This document shows positions 48,806 through 59,505 of a stretch of 64,000 nucleotides of DNA, piece after piece. The translations under genes and the position numbers were made by a program. The notes beneath the pieces were generated by a model. It was not told where the DNA came from, made no database searches, and saw nothing but the letters and a program-made list of their open reading frames with translations. Source of the DNA: Serratia nevei (GTDB taxonomy: Bacteria; Pseudomonadota; Gammaproteobacteria; Enterobacterales; Enterobacteriaceae); the NCBI RefSeq assembly GCF_024160145.1, contig NZ_JAMYWQ010000007.1, positions 1 through 64,000 on the forward strand, read 5' to 3'. Each line of letters opens with the position of its first letter. Positions within the stretch are counted from its first letter, which is position 1.

Positions 48806-49960
48806 TTAGCGGCCGCCCATGATGGCGATGTAATCCTGGGTCCAGCGGCTGTACGGCACGAATTTGCCGCCCTGCGCCTGCGGCGTTTTCCAGAAGGCGA
48901 TTTTGTCGAACTGGTTGAAGCCGTTGGTTTCGCAGCCCTTCTCACCCAGCAGCGCGCTGGCCTTGCAGCCCGCCGGTGAAGCCGGTACCGACCCGAACCA
49001 GGCCGCCACGTCGCCCTGCACCTTCGGCTCCAGCGACCAGTTCATCCACTGGTAGGCGCAGCTCGGGTGCTTGGCGTCGGTATGCAGCATGGTGGTGTCC
49101 GCCCAGCCGGTCACGCCCTCTTTCGGGAACACGGTGGCGATCGGCTGCCCCTCGCCCTTCAGGGCGTTGGCCTGATACGGCCAGGCGCTGGAGGCCACCA
49201 CGCCTTCGTTTTTAAAGTCGCTCATCTGCACCGAGGTGTCGTGCCAGTAGCGGTGGATCAGCGCGTGCTGGCTGCGCAGCAGCTTCAGCGCCGCCTGATA
49301 CTGCTCTTCGTTGAGCTGATAAGGATCGCCGATGCCGAGCTGCGGCTGGGTAGCCTTCAGGAACAGCGCCGCGTCGGCGATGTAGATCGGACCGTCGTAA
49401 GCCTGCACCCGACCCTGGTTGCTCTTGCCGTCCGGCAGGTTCTGCTGCTGGAAGATCACCGCCCAGCTGTCCGGCGGCGTCGGGAAGGTTTTGGTGTTGT
49501 ACATCAGCAGGTTCGGCCCCCACTGGTACGGCGTGCCGTAGGTTTTGCCGTCCACGGTGTACCAGGCGCCGTTCAGCAGGCGTGGATCGATGTTCTTCCA
49601 GTTCGGGATCAGCGCGGTGTTGATCGGCTGCACCCGCTTGCCGAAGATCAGGCGCAGCGAGGCGTCGCCGGAGGCGGTCACCAGATCGTAGCCGCCCTTG
49701 GCCATCAGGCTGACCATTTCATCGGAGGTGGCGGCGGTCTTCACGTTCACCGCGCAGCCGGTTTGCTTTTCAAACTGGGTGACCCAGTCGTAGTTTTTGT
49801 CGGACTGGCCGCGTTCGATGTAGCCGGGCCAGGCGATGATATCCAGCCGGCCTTCGCCTTTGCCCAGCGACTGCGGCAGATCGGCCGCCTGAGCCAGGCC
49901 GCACAGCACGGTGAGACAGAGCGCGGAGACGGTGGTGGTGACTGCGGTAGTTTTTCTCAT
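48806..49960 (-). CDS. ydcS: Polyamine ABC substrate-binding protein (YdcS-like)
   Basis: This 384-aa periplasmic binding protein has a signal peptide cleaved near LAQAADLP. Its fold features match the PotD/YdcS group (LDIIAWPGYIERG near the N terminus). It probably captures putrescine, spermidine or a breakdown product. E. coli YdcS has been described as a putative putrescine/spermidine binder. It follows the second aldehyde dehydrogenase by 73 bp. Confidence 0.92.
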   Translation of the reverse strand: MRKTTAVTTTVSALCLTVLCGLAQAADLPQSLGKGEGRLDIIAWPGYIERGQSDKNYDWVTQFEKQTGCAVNVKTAATSDEMVSLMAKGGYDLVTASGDASLRLIFGKRVQPINTALIPNWKNIDPRLLNGAWYTVDGKTYGTPYQWGPNLLMYNTKTFPTPPDSWAVIFQQQNLPDGKSNQGRVQAYDGPIYIADAALFLKATQPQLGIGDPYQLNEEQYQAALKLLRSQHALIHRYWHDTSVQMSDFKNEGVVASSAWPYQANALKGEGQPIATVFPKEGVTGWADTTMLHTDAKHPSCAYQWMNWSLEPKVQGDVAAWFGSVPASPAGCKASALLGEKGCETNGFNQFDKIAFWKTPQAQGGKFVPYSRWTQDYIAIMGGR

Positions 49961-50033
49961 CGTAATTACCCCTGTGTTGCGTATCTGTGTGCGGCAGGGA
50001 ACGGCTGCCGCCTGATTTTGCTTTATAGAACCG

Positions 50034-51497
50034 CTAGAAGCTGGCTTTGAACTTCGCCATTACGTGCCTGACAACGCTGTAATCCTGCAGTGAATCGCTG
50101 GACAGATCCTTGCCGTAGCCGGAGCGTTTCAGGCCGCCGTGCGGCATCTCGCTCGCCAAGGTGAAATGGGTGTTGATCCAGGTGCTGCCGTACTGCAGAT
50201 GGGCGGCGATGTGCAGCGCCCGGTCGATATTTTGCGTCCACACCGACGAAGCCAGGCCGTATTCCGAGTCGTTGGCCCATGCCACCGCCTGCTCCAGATG
50301 CTCGAAGCGCGTGATGCTGACCACCGGGCCAAACACCTCGCGCTGCACGATTTCGTCGCTTTGCAGGCAGCCCGCCAACAGGGTCGGCTGGTAATAGAAC
50401 CCCGGCCCGGAGTGAGCCGCGGCACCGGTAATCAATTCGATATGCGGTTGGCTGAGCGCGCGCTCGACGAAGCTGGCGACGCGATCGCGCTGGCGGCTAC
50501 TTATCAACGGGCCGATCTCATTGTCCTGATCGCGCTTGCGGGCGAAGCGCAGGCTGGCGACCGCCTCGCCCAGCGCGTCCACCAGCTTGGGATAGATACC
50601 CGCCTGCGCATAGATGCGGCAGGCGGCAGTGCAGTCCTGGCCGGCGTTGTAATAGCCGTAGGTGCGAATGCCGTTGACCACCTCGTCGAGATCGGCGTCG
50701 TCGCAGACGATCACCGGCGCCTTGCCCCCCAGCTCCAGGTGGGTACGCTTGACGCTTTTGGCCGCCGCCTGAAGAATTTTTTGCCCGGTGACGATATCGC
50801 CGGTGACCGATACCAGCCGCACCTGCGGGTGCCCCACCAGCTGGCTGCCGACCCCTTCGCCGCCGCCGTAGACAATATTCAGCACGCCCGGCGGCAGGAT
50901 CTCCTGCAGCGCCGGCACCAGCGCCAGAATGGTCAGCGGCGTATGTTCGGAGGGTTTAAACACCACGGTATTGCCCGCCGCCAGCGCCGGCGCGATCTTC
51001 CACGCCGCCATCATCAGCGGATAGTTCCAGGGGGCGATCGAGGCCACCACGCCGATCGGATCGCGGCGGATCATCGAGGTGTGGCCCGGCACATACTCGC
51101 CGGCCAGTTGCCCTTGCTGCGTGCGCACCGCGCCGGCAAAGAAGCGGAACACGTCGATCGCCGCCGGCAGATCGTCGTTGAGCGCCTGATGCAGCGGTTT
51201 GCCGCAGTTGAGGGCTTCCAGCTGCGCCAGCTGCGGCGCCTGCCGCTCGATGGCGTCGGCGATGCGCAGCAACAGAGCGGCTCGCTGGGCCGGCGTGGTG
51301 CGCGACCAGTGGCCGAACGCCTGCTGCGCGGCTTTCACCGCGCCGCCGACCTGCGCCGAAGAGGCTTCGCTCAGGACGATGAGCGTCTCGCCGTTGGCCG
51401 GATTGACGATGCACTCCTGCTGGCCTTCGCCGTCGACCATCTGACCGTTAATGAACTGCTGACAGGACAAACCTGAGAGAACCTGCACATCTGCCAT
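50034..51497 (-). CDS. Aminoaldehyde dehydrogenase, PatD paralogue
   Basis: This 487-aa NAD-dependent aldehyde dehydrogenase resembles the PatD encoded about 4 kb downstream, including [18 protein letters not shown] with the catalytic Cys and HLELGGKAP with the general base. It differs at many other positions and has an N-terminal extension, so it is an older paralogue, not a recent copy. Because spermidine cleavage can give 4-aminobutyraldehyde or 3-aminopropionaldehyde, the two enzymes may split these substrates. It is the first structural gene after the LysR gene. Confidence 0.92.
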   Translation of the reverse strand: MADVQVLSGLSCQQFINGQMVDGEGQQECIVNPANGETLIVLSEASSAQVGGAVKAAQQAFGHWSRTTPAQRAALLLRIADAIERQAPQLAQLEALNCGKPLHQALNDDLPAAIDVFRFFAGAVRTQQGQLAGEYVPGHTSMIRRDPIGVVASIAPWNYPLMMAAWKIAPALAAGNTVVFKPSEHTPLTILALVPALQEILPPGVLNIVYGGGEGVGSQLVGHPQVRLVSVTGDIVTGQKILQAAAKSVKRTHLELGGKAPVIVCDDADLDEVVNGIRTYGYYNAGQDCTAACRIYAQAGIYPKLVDALGEAVASLRFARKRDQDNEIGPLISSRQRDRVASFVERALSQPHIELITGAAAHSGPGFYYQPTLLAGCLQSDEIVQREVFGPVVSITRFEHLEQAVAWANDSEYGLASSVWTQNIDRALHIAAHLQYGSTWINTHFTLASEMPHGGLKRSGYGKDLSSDSLQDYSVVRHVMAKFKASF

Positions 51498-51612
51498 CGC
51501 CTGACGCCCCTAAGTGACAAAAACGTTAACCAAATGTGAATAAGTTAGTTTTAATCAGCCTAAGCGAGCCTCTGGCGGGCAACAAATTCTAAATACTGAA
51601 CGCCGCGTTCGA

Positions 51613-52536
51613 TTAAATCGAATGCTTAAGCCCGGCGGCGTGTTTGCTGCCGTTCTCGCGCGCGATGGTCAGGAACGGCGTCACCAGCTCCGGCCGCGCG
51701 CTGCCGCGCCGCCACGCCAGCCCGATATCCAGCGGCTCCAGCAGATCGTCCAGCTTGCGCGCCTCGATCATGTTGCCCTCGAGCGACCAGGCGCGGTACG
51801 CCATGTCCGGCTGGATGGAGACCCCCATCCCCGCCGCCACCAGGCTGCGCACCGCCTCGGTCGAGGCGGTCTTCATGGCGATCTCCGGCTTCAGCCCGGC
51901 GCGCGACCAGATGCGCCGCGCGTGCACGTCCATTTCATCGGCGTTGAGCTGGATCAGCGGCTGTTTGGCCACGTCCGCCAGGCTGATGCTCTCGTGCTCC
52001 AGCAGCGGGTGCAGCGGCGGCAGCCACAGGCGATACGGCGAGTGCATCAGCACCTCGGTTTGCAGCGCGTCGCGGTCTTCGATGTTCGACAGGATCAGCA
52101 CGCCGATGTCGATCTCGCCGCTGACCAGCAGATGCTCGATATACGGGCGTTCGTCTTCAACCACCTGCACGGTGACGTTGGGATAGGCCGATTTAAAGCG
52201 CGTGAGCAGCTCCACCAGGAAGTAGCCAGCCACCAGGCTGGTGACGCCGACGGTCAGTTTGCCGGTCAGGCTTTCGGTGCCGATCTGCAGGCTGCGCTTG
52301 GCGTTGTCCACCGTCGCCAGGATCAGATACGACTGGCGCAGGAACTGATGCCCCTGATGGGTCAGCGTCATGCCCTTGGCGTGGCGATCGAACAGCCGCA
52401 CGCCGATCTCGGTTTCCAACTGCTGGATCGCCAGCGTCAGCGAAGACTGGGAGACAAACACCGCCTGGGCGCCGGCGGAGATCGACCCGGTTTCCGCCAC
52501 CGCGATAAAGTGGCGGATTTGGCGTAACGTCATCAT
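51613..52536 (-). CDS. LysR-family transcriptional regulator of the polyamine block
   Basis: This LysR-type regulator of 307 aa has an N-terminal winged HTH (about 1-60, MTLRQIRHFIAVAETGSISA) and a C-terminal effector domain. It is encoded on the same strand as, and 115 bp upstream of, the dehydrogenase/importer genes, so it is the best candidate regulator. The upstream ATG at 52542 is an alternative; I chose the ATG at 52536 because AAGG is then 8 nt away. Both start codons lie in or at the end of an ERIC repeat. The inducer is unknown; a polyamine or aminoaldehyde would make sense. Confidence 0.88.
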   Translation of the reverse strand: MMTLRQIRHFIAVAETGSISAGAQAVFVSQSSLTLAIQQLETEIGVRLFDRHAKGMTLTHQGHQFLRQSYLILATVDNAKRSLQIGTESLTGKLTVGVTSLVAGYFLVELLTRFKSAYPNVTVQVVEDERPYIEHLLVSGEIDIGVLILSNIEDRDALQTEVLMHSPYRLWLPPLHPLLEHESISLADVAKQPLIQLNADEMDVHARRIWSRAGLKPEIAMKTASTEAVRSLVAAGMGVSIQPDMAYRAWSLEGNMIEARKLDDLLEPLDIGLAWRRGSARPELVTPFLTIARENGSKHAAGLKHSI

Positions 52537-52659
52537 CCCCATCGCCTTTCAAGCCGCTGCGTTGTTGTCTGCGTGCGCTTACCCCAGTCACTTACTTGAG
52601 TAAGCTCCTGGGGATGCACGCCCTTGCCGCCTAGCCGCAACTTGAAATTCATTGGGGAT
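52535..52659. repeat. ERIC repeat (copy 2) at the LysR gene start
   Basis: This 125-bp element carries ACCCCAGTCACTTACTTGAG and TAAGCTCCTGGGGATGCACG, the two classical ERIC core blocks. Its left end ATCCCC matches the ERIC terminal ATACCC and overlaps the LysR start codons on the minus strand. The remaining gap to glnB holds only the glnB terminator. Confidence 0.92.
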
Positions 52660-52820
52660 CACCTCAATCAAGATAGTTAGATTGATTGTAGATCCCGCGA
52701 GAAAAGCGATCGGGAAAAGTATCAAAAACGCGATAGCGTTCGCTTTTTTAGAATGCCGACGAGCAAAAAGGGGAAACAGCGAGGCGAAGAAGCATGATGC
52801 GCGGGGGGGCAGAAATGACA

Positions 52821-52842
52821 AGGGCGCAGCACGCTGCGCCCT
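52821..52842 (-). terminator. Terminator-like hairpin after glnB
   Basis: The perfect 10-bp stem AGGGCGCAGC / GCTGCGCCCT lies 25 bp past the glnB stop. The T tail is interrupted (TTGTCATTT). Confidence 0.65.
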
Positions 52843-52866
52843 GATGGCCGATGACCCTGCGGAGGA

Positions 52867-54839
<1,973 letters not shown>

Positions 54840-54969
54840 TTGTGTACGATCCCGCTTAATACGTTCCATGGTGCTCTGCGCCGGGGCGCGCCGCGGCAAA
54901 GAGAACGGAGTGTAAATCATTCCGCCGGATTTGTTGAGAACCTGCGTGGCAGGCGCCGGCGGGAAACTG

Positions 54970-56306
<1,337 letters not shown>

Positions 56307-56310
<4 letters not shown>

Positions 56311-57179
56311 TGCGCGTGGGACTCCTTATTGGCAGGGTGCGGCGTATAGGTGTCTTCCGGTTCAACCGGCAGCGCGGTGCCCTTTTCCGATTCGTCCTGC
56401 GGCTCGGTCCCTTTGGCGGCCGCGCCATTTTTACCGGCGGCTTCGCCCTTTTGCTGGCCCGCGCCGTTTTCCTGGATTTCCCCTTGCAGCTGCTTGCGCG
56501 ACGAGAGCTGGCGCTCGATGTCGGTCAGGTTTTCCAGCTTGCGCGAGGTGTCCTGCAGCTGCGACTGCAAGCGCGCCTGGTTCTGGCGCAGCGAATCGAT
56601 CTGACTGTCGCTGCTCTCCTGCAGATGCTGATAGCGCGCTTTCTCATCGAACAGCGTGATCTGCAGCAGCTGCTGCTGGCGCCACAGCTGCGTCAGCGGA
56701 CGCAGCGAGCCGGGGAACTCCATCCGGTAGCTGTTGATACGGTCAATCATCTGGCGGCGTTCGCCGGAGGTCGGCTGCGCACTGCCCAGCAGGATGCTCT
56801 GTTTGAAAACGCCGGACCAGCTGTCGCCAGGCACCGTTTTCGCCAGCGCGCGCGCCTGGGTCGAGCCGATGCGATCGGCGCAATCCATCGCGCGCAGCCA
56901 GTAGAGCGCGTTATCCAGCGCGTCCTTATCGTCCAACTGCCACAGGGTATCGCAAGCCGCGGTGCGGTAATCGATCACCTTGCTATCCGGGATCGCCTCT
57001 TGCTGCTGAGGGTTCAAACCGCCGCTGACGGCGCGATCGACGCAGCCCGCCAGCAACAGCGGCATAAAGAAGACGGCGCCCAACCAGCTGATCGGGCGTT
57101 TGCCGAGCGGCGCTCTGTGCGTGGCACGCGGTGAACGTTCGGTCTGTGAAAGACGAAGGCGTTTAGACCATGTGTACAT
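56307..57179 (-). CDS. qseG: Outer-membrane lipoprotein QseG
   Basis: This 290-aa protein shares WLRAMDCADRIGS and RKLENLTDIERQLSSRKQ with E. coli QseG, which controls GlrK/QseE from the outer membrane. The lipobox LLAGC is at residues 42-46, so the region before it is unusually long and basic. A coiled coil with many Gln follows (about 185-240). It begins 3 bp after the glrK stop and overlaps glrR by 4 bp. Confidence 0.88.
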
Positions 57180-57182
57180 TAT

Positions 57183-58619
57183 TTATTCATTCTCGGCGGT
57201 TAACGGCAGTTCAATGCGGAAGCAGACGTCTGCACCGGCGACCGTCGCCAGTTGCAGCTCACCGCGCATGCGACGGATACAGTCCTGAGCGATGCTCAAC
57301 CCCAGTCCGCTTCCTTTTACCGCCCCTTTTCGCTGGTGACTACCCTGGAAAAAAGGCTCGAAAATCATGGCTCTTTCAGCTTCGGGGATCGGCGTGCCGG
57401 TATTGGCGACGTCGATTTGCACCCGTTGCCCAACCTGACGGCTGCGGATCCAAATGTTACCGGATTCCTTGCCGTAGTGCACCGCATTGGAGTAGAGATT
57501 ATCCAGCACGCGCATTAATAGCGTAGGCTCTGCCCAGCAGATTTCCGCTTCCAGCGTAATTTCGGTGGAAATCATCTTCGCCCGCGCCGGCAAACTGTGC
57601 GCGGCAACCACCAAATCGACCATTTCGCGTAGCGCGACGTTCTCGTGTTCCGCCGGGCCATCGGCCAGTTTGCGGTTGTAATCCAACAGCTGTTCAATCA
57701 GCTGCTGCAAATGGCGGCTGCTGTTGTCGAGGATCGCCACCACCTCTTTCTGATCGGAAGTCAGCGGCCCCGCCACCTCGTCGGCCAGCAGTTCGGTGCC
57801 TTCGCGCATGCTGGCCAGCGGCGTTTTCAGCTCGTGCGAAATATGGCGCAAGAACTCGTGGCGCTGCGACTCCAGCCACGCCAGGCGCTCGCTCAGCCAG
57901 ATAATGCGCTGCGCCAGCGAACGCAGCTCGCGCGGCCCTTTGAACGAGGCAGTGCTGCCCAGCGCACGCCCTTCCCCCAGGCGGTTGATCATCCGCTCCA
58001 CGGCCTTGACCGGCCCGATGATCATGCGGGTGAACAGTACCACCAGCAGCACGCTGACCAGGAACAGCAGCAGCGCCTGCCAGCCGAAGAACTGGCCCCG
58101 CTCGGCGATGGCCTGCTGCAGCTGCTGGCCACGTGAGTACACGACCGCGCGCGTGGCCTGCACCATTTCGGCATTGGAACGCGAAAATGACTCGAGCAAA
58201 GCGGAAGCGTCTTTATCCGGCCCGCTGTTTTGGCATTTGATCGCCGCCAGCTGGGTCAGCAACTGGCGCAGCGTTTGGTAATAGCGCTCATCCGGCAGGA
58301 TCGGCGCATGGGCGTCCAGCATCTGCGAATACTGCTTGCGTTGGTTCTGGTACAGCTTCTGCAGCGTAGGATCGACCAGCACGCAATATTGACGATAGCT
58401 GCGCTCCATCTCCAGCGCTACGCTGGTCATCGCCTCGCTGCGCCGCGCGTCCACCAGCGTGGTGCGGTTGATGTCCGCCGCCTGCGCGCTGAGGTGATCC
58501 AGGCTCTGGTAGGCCTGATAGGCCAACACCAGCAGCGGCAGCAGCACCAACAGGAACGCCAGCAGCACCAATTGCCGCAGCGAACGGGGGAATAAACGCC
58601 ATTTTTTCAACGAAATCAT
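57183..58619 (-). CDS. glrK: Sensor histidine kinase GlrK (QseE)
   Basis: This 478-aa kinase has two membrane segments (about 15-35 and 179-200) around a periplasmic sensor region. A HAMP linker and a dimerisation domain follow with phospho-accepting His262 in HISHELKTPLAS. The ATP-binding part has NLYSNAVHYG and GSGLGLSIAQD. It is the first gene of glrK-qseG-glrR, placed after glmY. Confidence 0.96.
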   Translation of the reverse strand: MISLKKWRLFPRSLRQLVLLAFLLVLLPLLVLAYQAYQSLDHLSAQAADINRTTLVDARRSEAMTSVALEMERSYRQYCVLVDPTLQKLYQNQRKQYSQMLDAHAPILPDERYYQTLRQLLTQLAAIKCQNSGPDKDASALLESFSRSNAEMVQATRAVVYSRGQQLQQAIAERGQFFGWQALLLFLVSVLLVVLFTRMIIGPVKAVERMINRLGEGRALGSTASFKGPRELRSLAQRIIWLSERLAWLESQRHEFLRHISHELKTPLASMREGTELLADEVAGPLTSDQKEVVAILDNSSRHLQQLIEQLLDYNRKLADGPAEHENVALREMVDLVVAAHSLPARAKMISTEITLEAEICWAEPTLLMRVLDNLYSNAVHYGKESGNIWIRSRQVGQRVQIDVANTGTPIPEAERAMIFEPFFQGSHQRKGAVKGSGLGLSIAQDCIRRMRGELQLATVAGADVCFRIELPLTAENE

Positions 58620-58639
58620 CTCATTCTCTCAGCTCTGTT

Positions 58640-58990
58640 ACGATGCTAACTGACTCGCCGGAAAGAGAAAAGCCCGGCAAGAGAGAATCCTGAACGCACA
58701 AGGAAAAAGCCGTGGGATCGGCGAACCGCGCCCATCGGCCTGGCCTGCCGACAGCACGCGGCCTCGGCAACATCAACCGATACGCAAGCGAGAATGTGGG
58801 AATAGCGTCTGCGTTCGCGGGCATAAGCAACGAAATGGGGGATAAGCGCAGCATTGAGAATTGACGCCGGGGCAAGCAGTTTGCCCCGCCGCAAGGAAAG
58901 TGTGGATGCCCTTGAATCTCGTCCCCAGGGTGATGTAGCGCAGCGGCTGGCATCGAACAGGACGAATAGCATCCGTAAGTATCCAGGATT
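58640..58990. other. Unexplained segment between glrK and glmY
   Basis: No gene can be supported in this stretch. It contains open frames without family features, a perfect hairpin GGGGCAA-n5-TTGCCCC (58869-58887) and an arginine-rich minus-strand frame (RGKLLAPASILNAAL and following) that I vaguely associate with recurring Serratia intergenic sequence. It may be a dispersed repeat. Confidence 0.35.
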
Positions 58991-59000
58991 GATGAACCCT

Positions 59001-59184
59001 TCATCACAGTTGGATACAGGCGGTGCCTCACTCCACGTGTCGCCCGATGCTTGATAAAGCCGTTTGCACGGTCTGTTATCGGTTTGGTTGGACGATAGGC
59101 ACCATTTCTTTGGCATCATTCGGAGGCTTATGAGGCGATTTGCCGCTAATTGCGGCGCCGTCATAAAAAGGTGAATGAGCAGCC
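59001..59184 (-). ncRNA. glmY: Small RNA GlmY (3' end approximate)
   Basis: The predicted transcript starts near 59184-59185, about 12 bp after a sigma-54 -12 element. Its 5' part CTCATTCACC then TTATG matches the E. coli GlmY start. A 5' stem pairs TTATGA with TCATAA and GGCG with CGCC. In E. coli GlmY titrates RapZ, protects GlmZ and so raises GlmS. I could not find a clear terminator, so the 3' end is set from the usual length of about 184 nt. Confidence 0.75.
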
Positions 59185-59195
59185 GCCGAGAATAA

Positions 59196-59211
59196 TGCAC
59201 GTTGCGTGCCA
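59196..59211 (-). promoter_or_regulatory. Sigma-54 promoter of glmY
   Basis: TGGCACGCAACGTGCA on the minus strand fits TGGCACGn4TTGCA with one mismatch and correct GG-GC spacing. Confidence 0.8.
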
Positions 59212-59229
59212 ACTTTGCAATAAAAATCA

Positions 59230-59242
59230 TAATCAATTGATT
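59230..59242 (-). promoter_or_regulatory. IHF site at the glmY promoter
   Basis: AATCAATTGATTA on the minus strand is an exact fit to WATCAAn4TTR. It lies between the sigma-54 promoter and the upstream GlrR boxes, where DNA bending is needed. Confidence 0.65.
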
Positions 59243-59318
59243 TTATTTAAAAATAAACAAAAAACAACAATTTCCCTTACCCATTACGCAGCGATGAGCA
59301 ATGAAAAAAACGCCGCAT

Positions 59319-59336
59319 TGTCGCCAAATGCAGACA
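59319..59336. promoter_or_regulatory. GlrR box 1 upstream of glmY
   Basis: TGTCGCCAAATGCAGACA has the exact TGTC-N10-GACA form bound by GlrR. Confidence 0.75.
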
Positions 59337-59381
59337 ACTAAAGCCAAACCCGCTTACTATCAATAAAATCAAACAGTTAAA

Positions 59382-59399
59382 TGTCTCCATTTGGAGACA
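59382..59399. promoter_or_regulatory. GlrR box 2 upstream of glmY
   Basis: TGTCTCCATTTGGAGACA has the TGTC-N10-GACA form and is a 7-bp perfect inverted repeat with a 4-bp centre. Confidence 0.78.
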
Positions 59400-59413
59400 G
59401 AGAAAATGGCGGT

Positions 59414-59431
59414 TGTCGCAAAATGCAGACA
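59414..59431. promoter_or_regulatory. GlrR box 3 upstream of glmY
   Basis: TGTCGCAAAATGCAGACA has the TGTC-N10-GACA form and resembles box 1 closely. Confidence 0.75.
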
Positions 59432-59458
59432 CTGCCGCCGGGCGGCGAACGCCGGCCA

Positions 59459-59485
59459 TAAAAAAGGGCGCAATTGCTTGCGCCC
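59459..59485 (-). terminator. Rho-independent terminator of purL
   Basis: The stem GGGCGCAA / TTGCGCCC with a 4-nt loop is followed by six T residues on the minus strand. Confidence 0.9.
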
Positions 59486-59505
59486 TCTGTCCCGTAGCAG
59501 CCGTT

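Noticed and set aside
58646-59236. A 196-codon minus-strand frame between glmY and glrK
   Set aside because: It begins upstream of the sigma-54 promoter, runs through glmY and has no domain; a structural RNA plus a possible repeat explains the region better.
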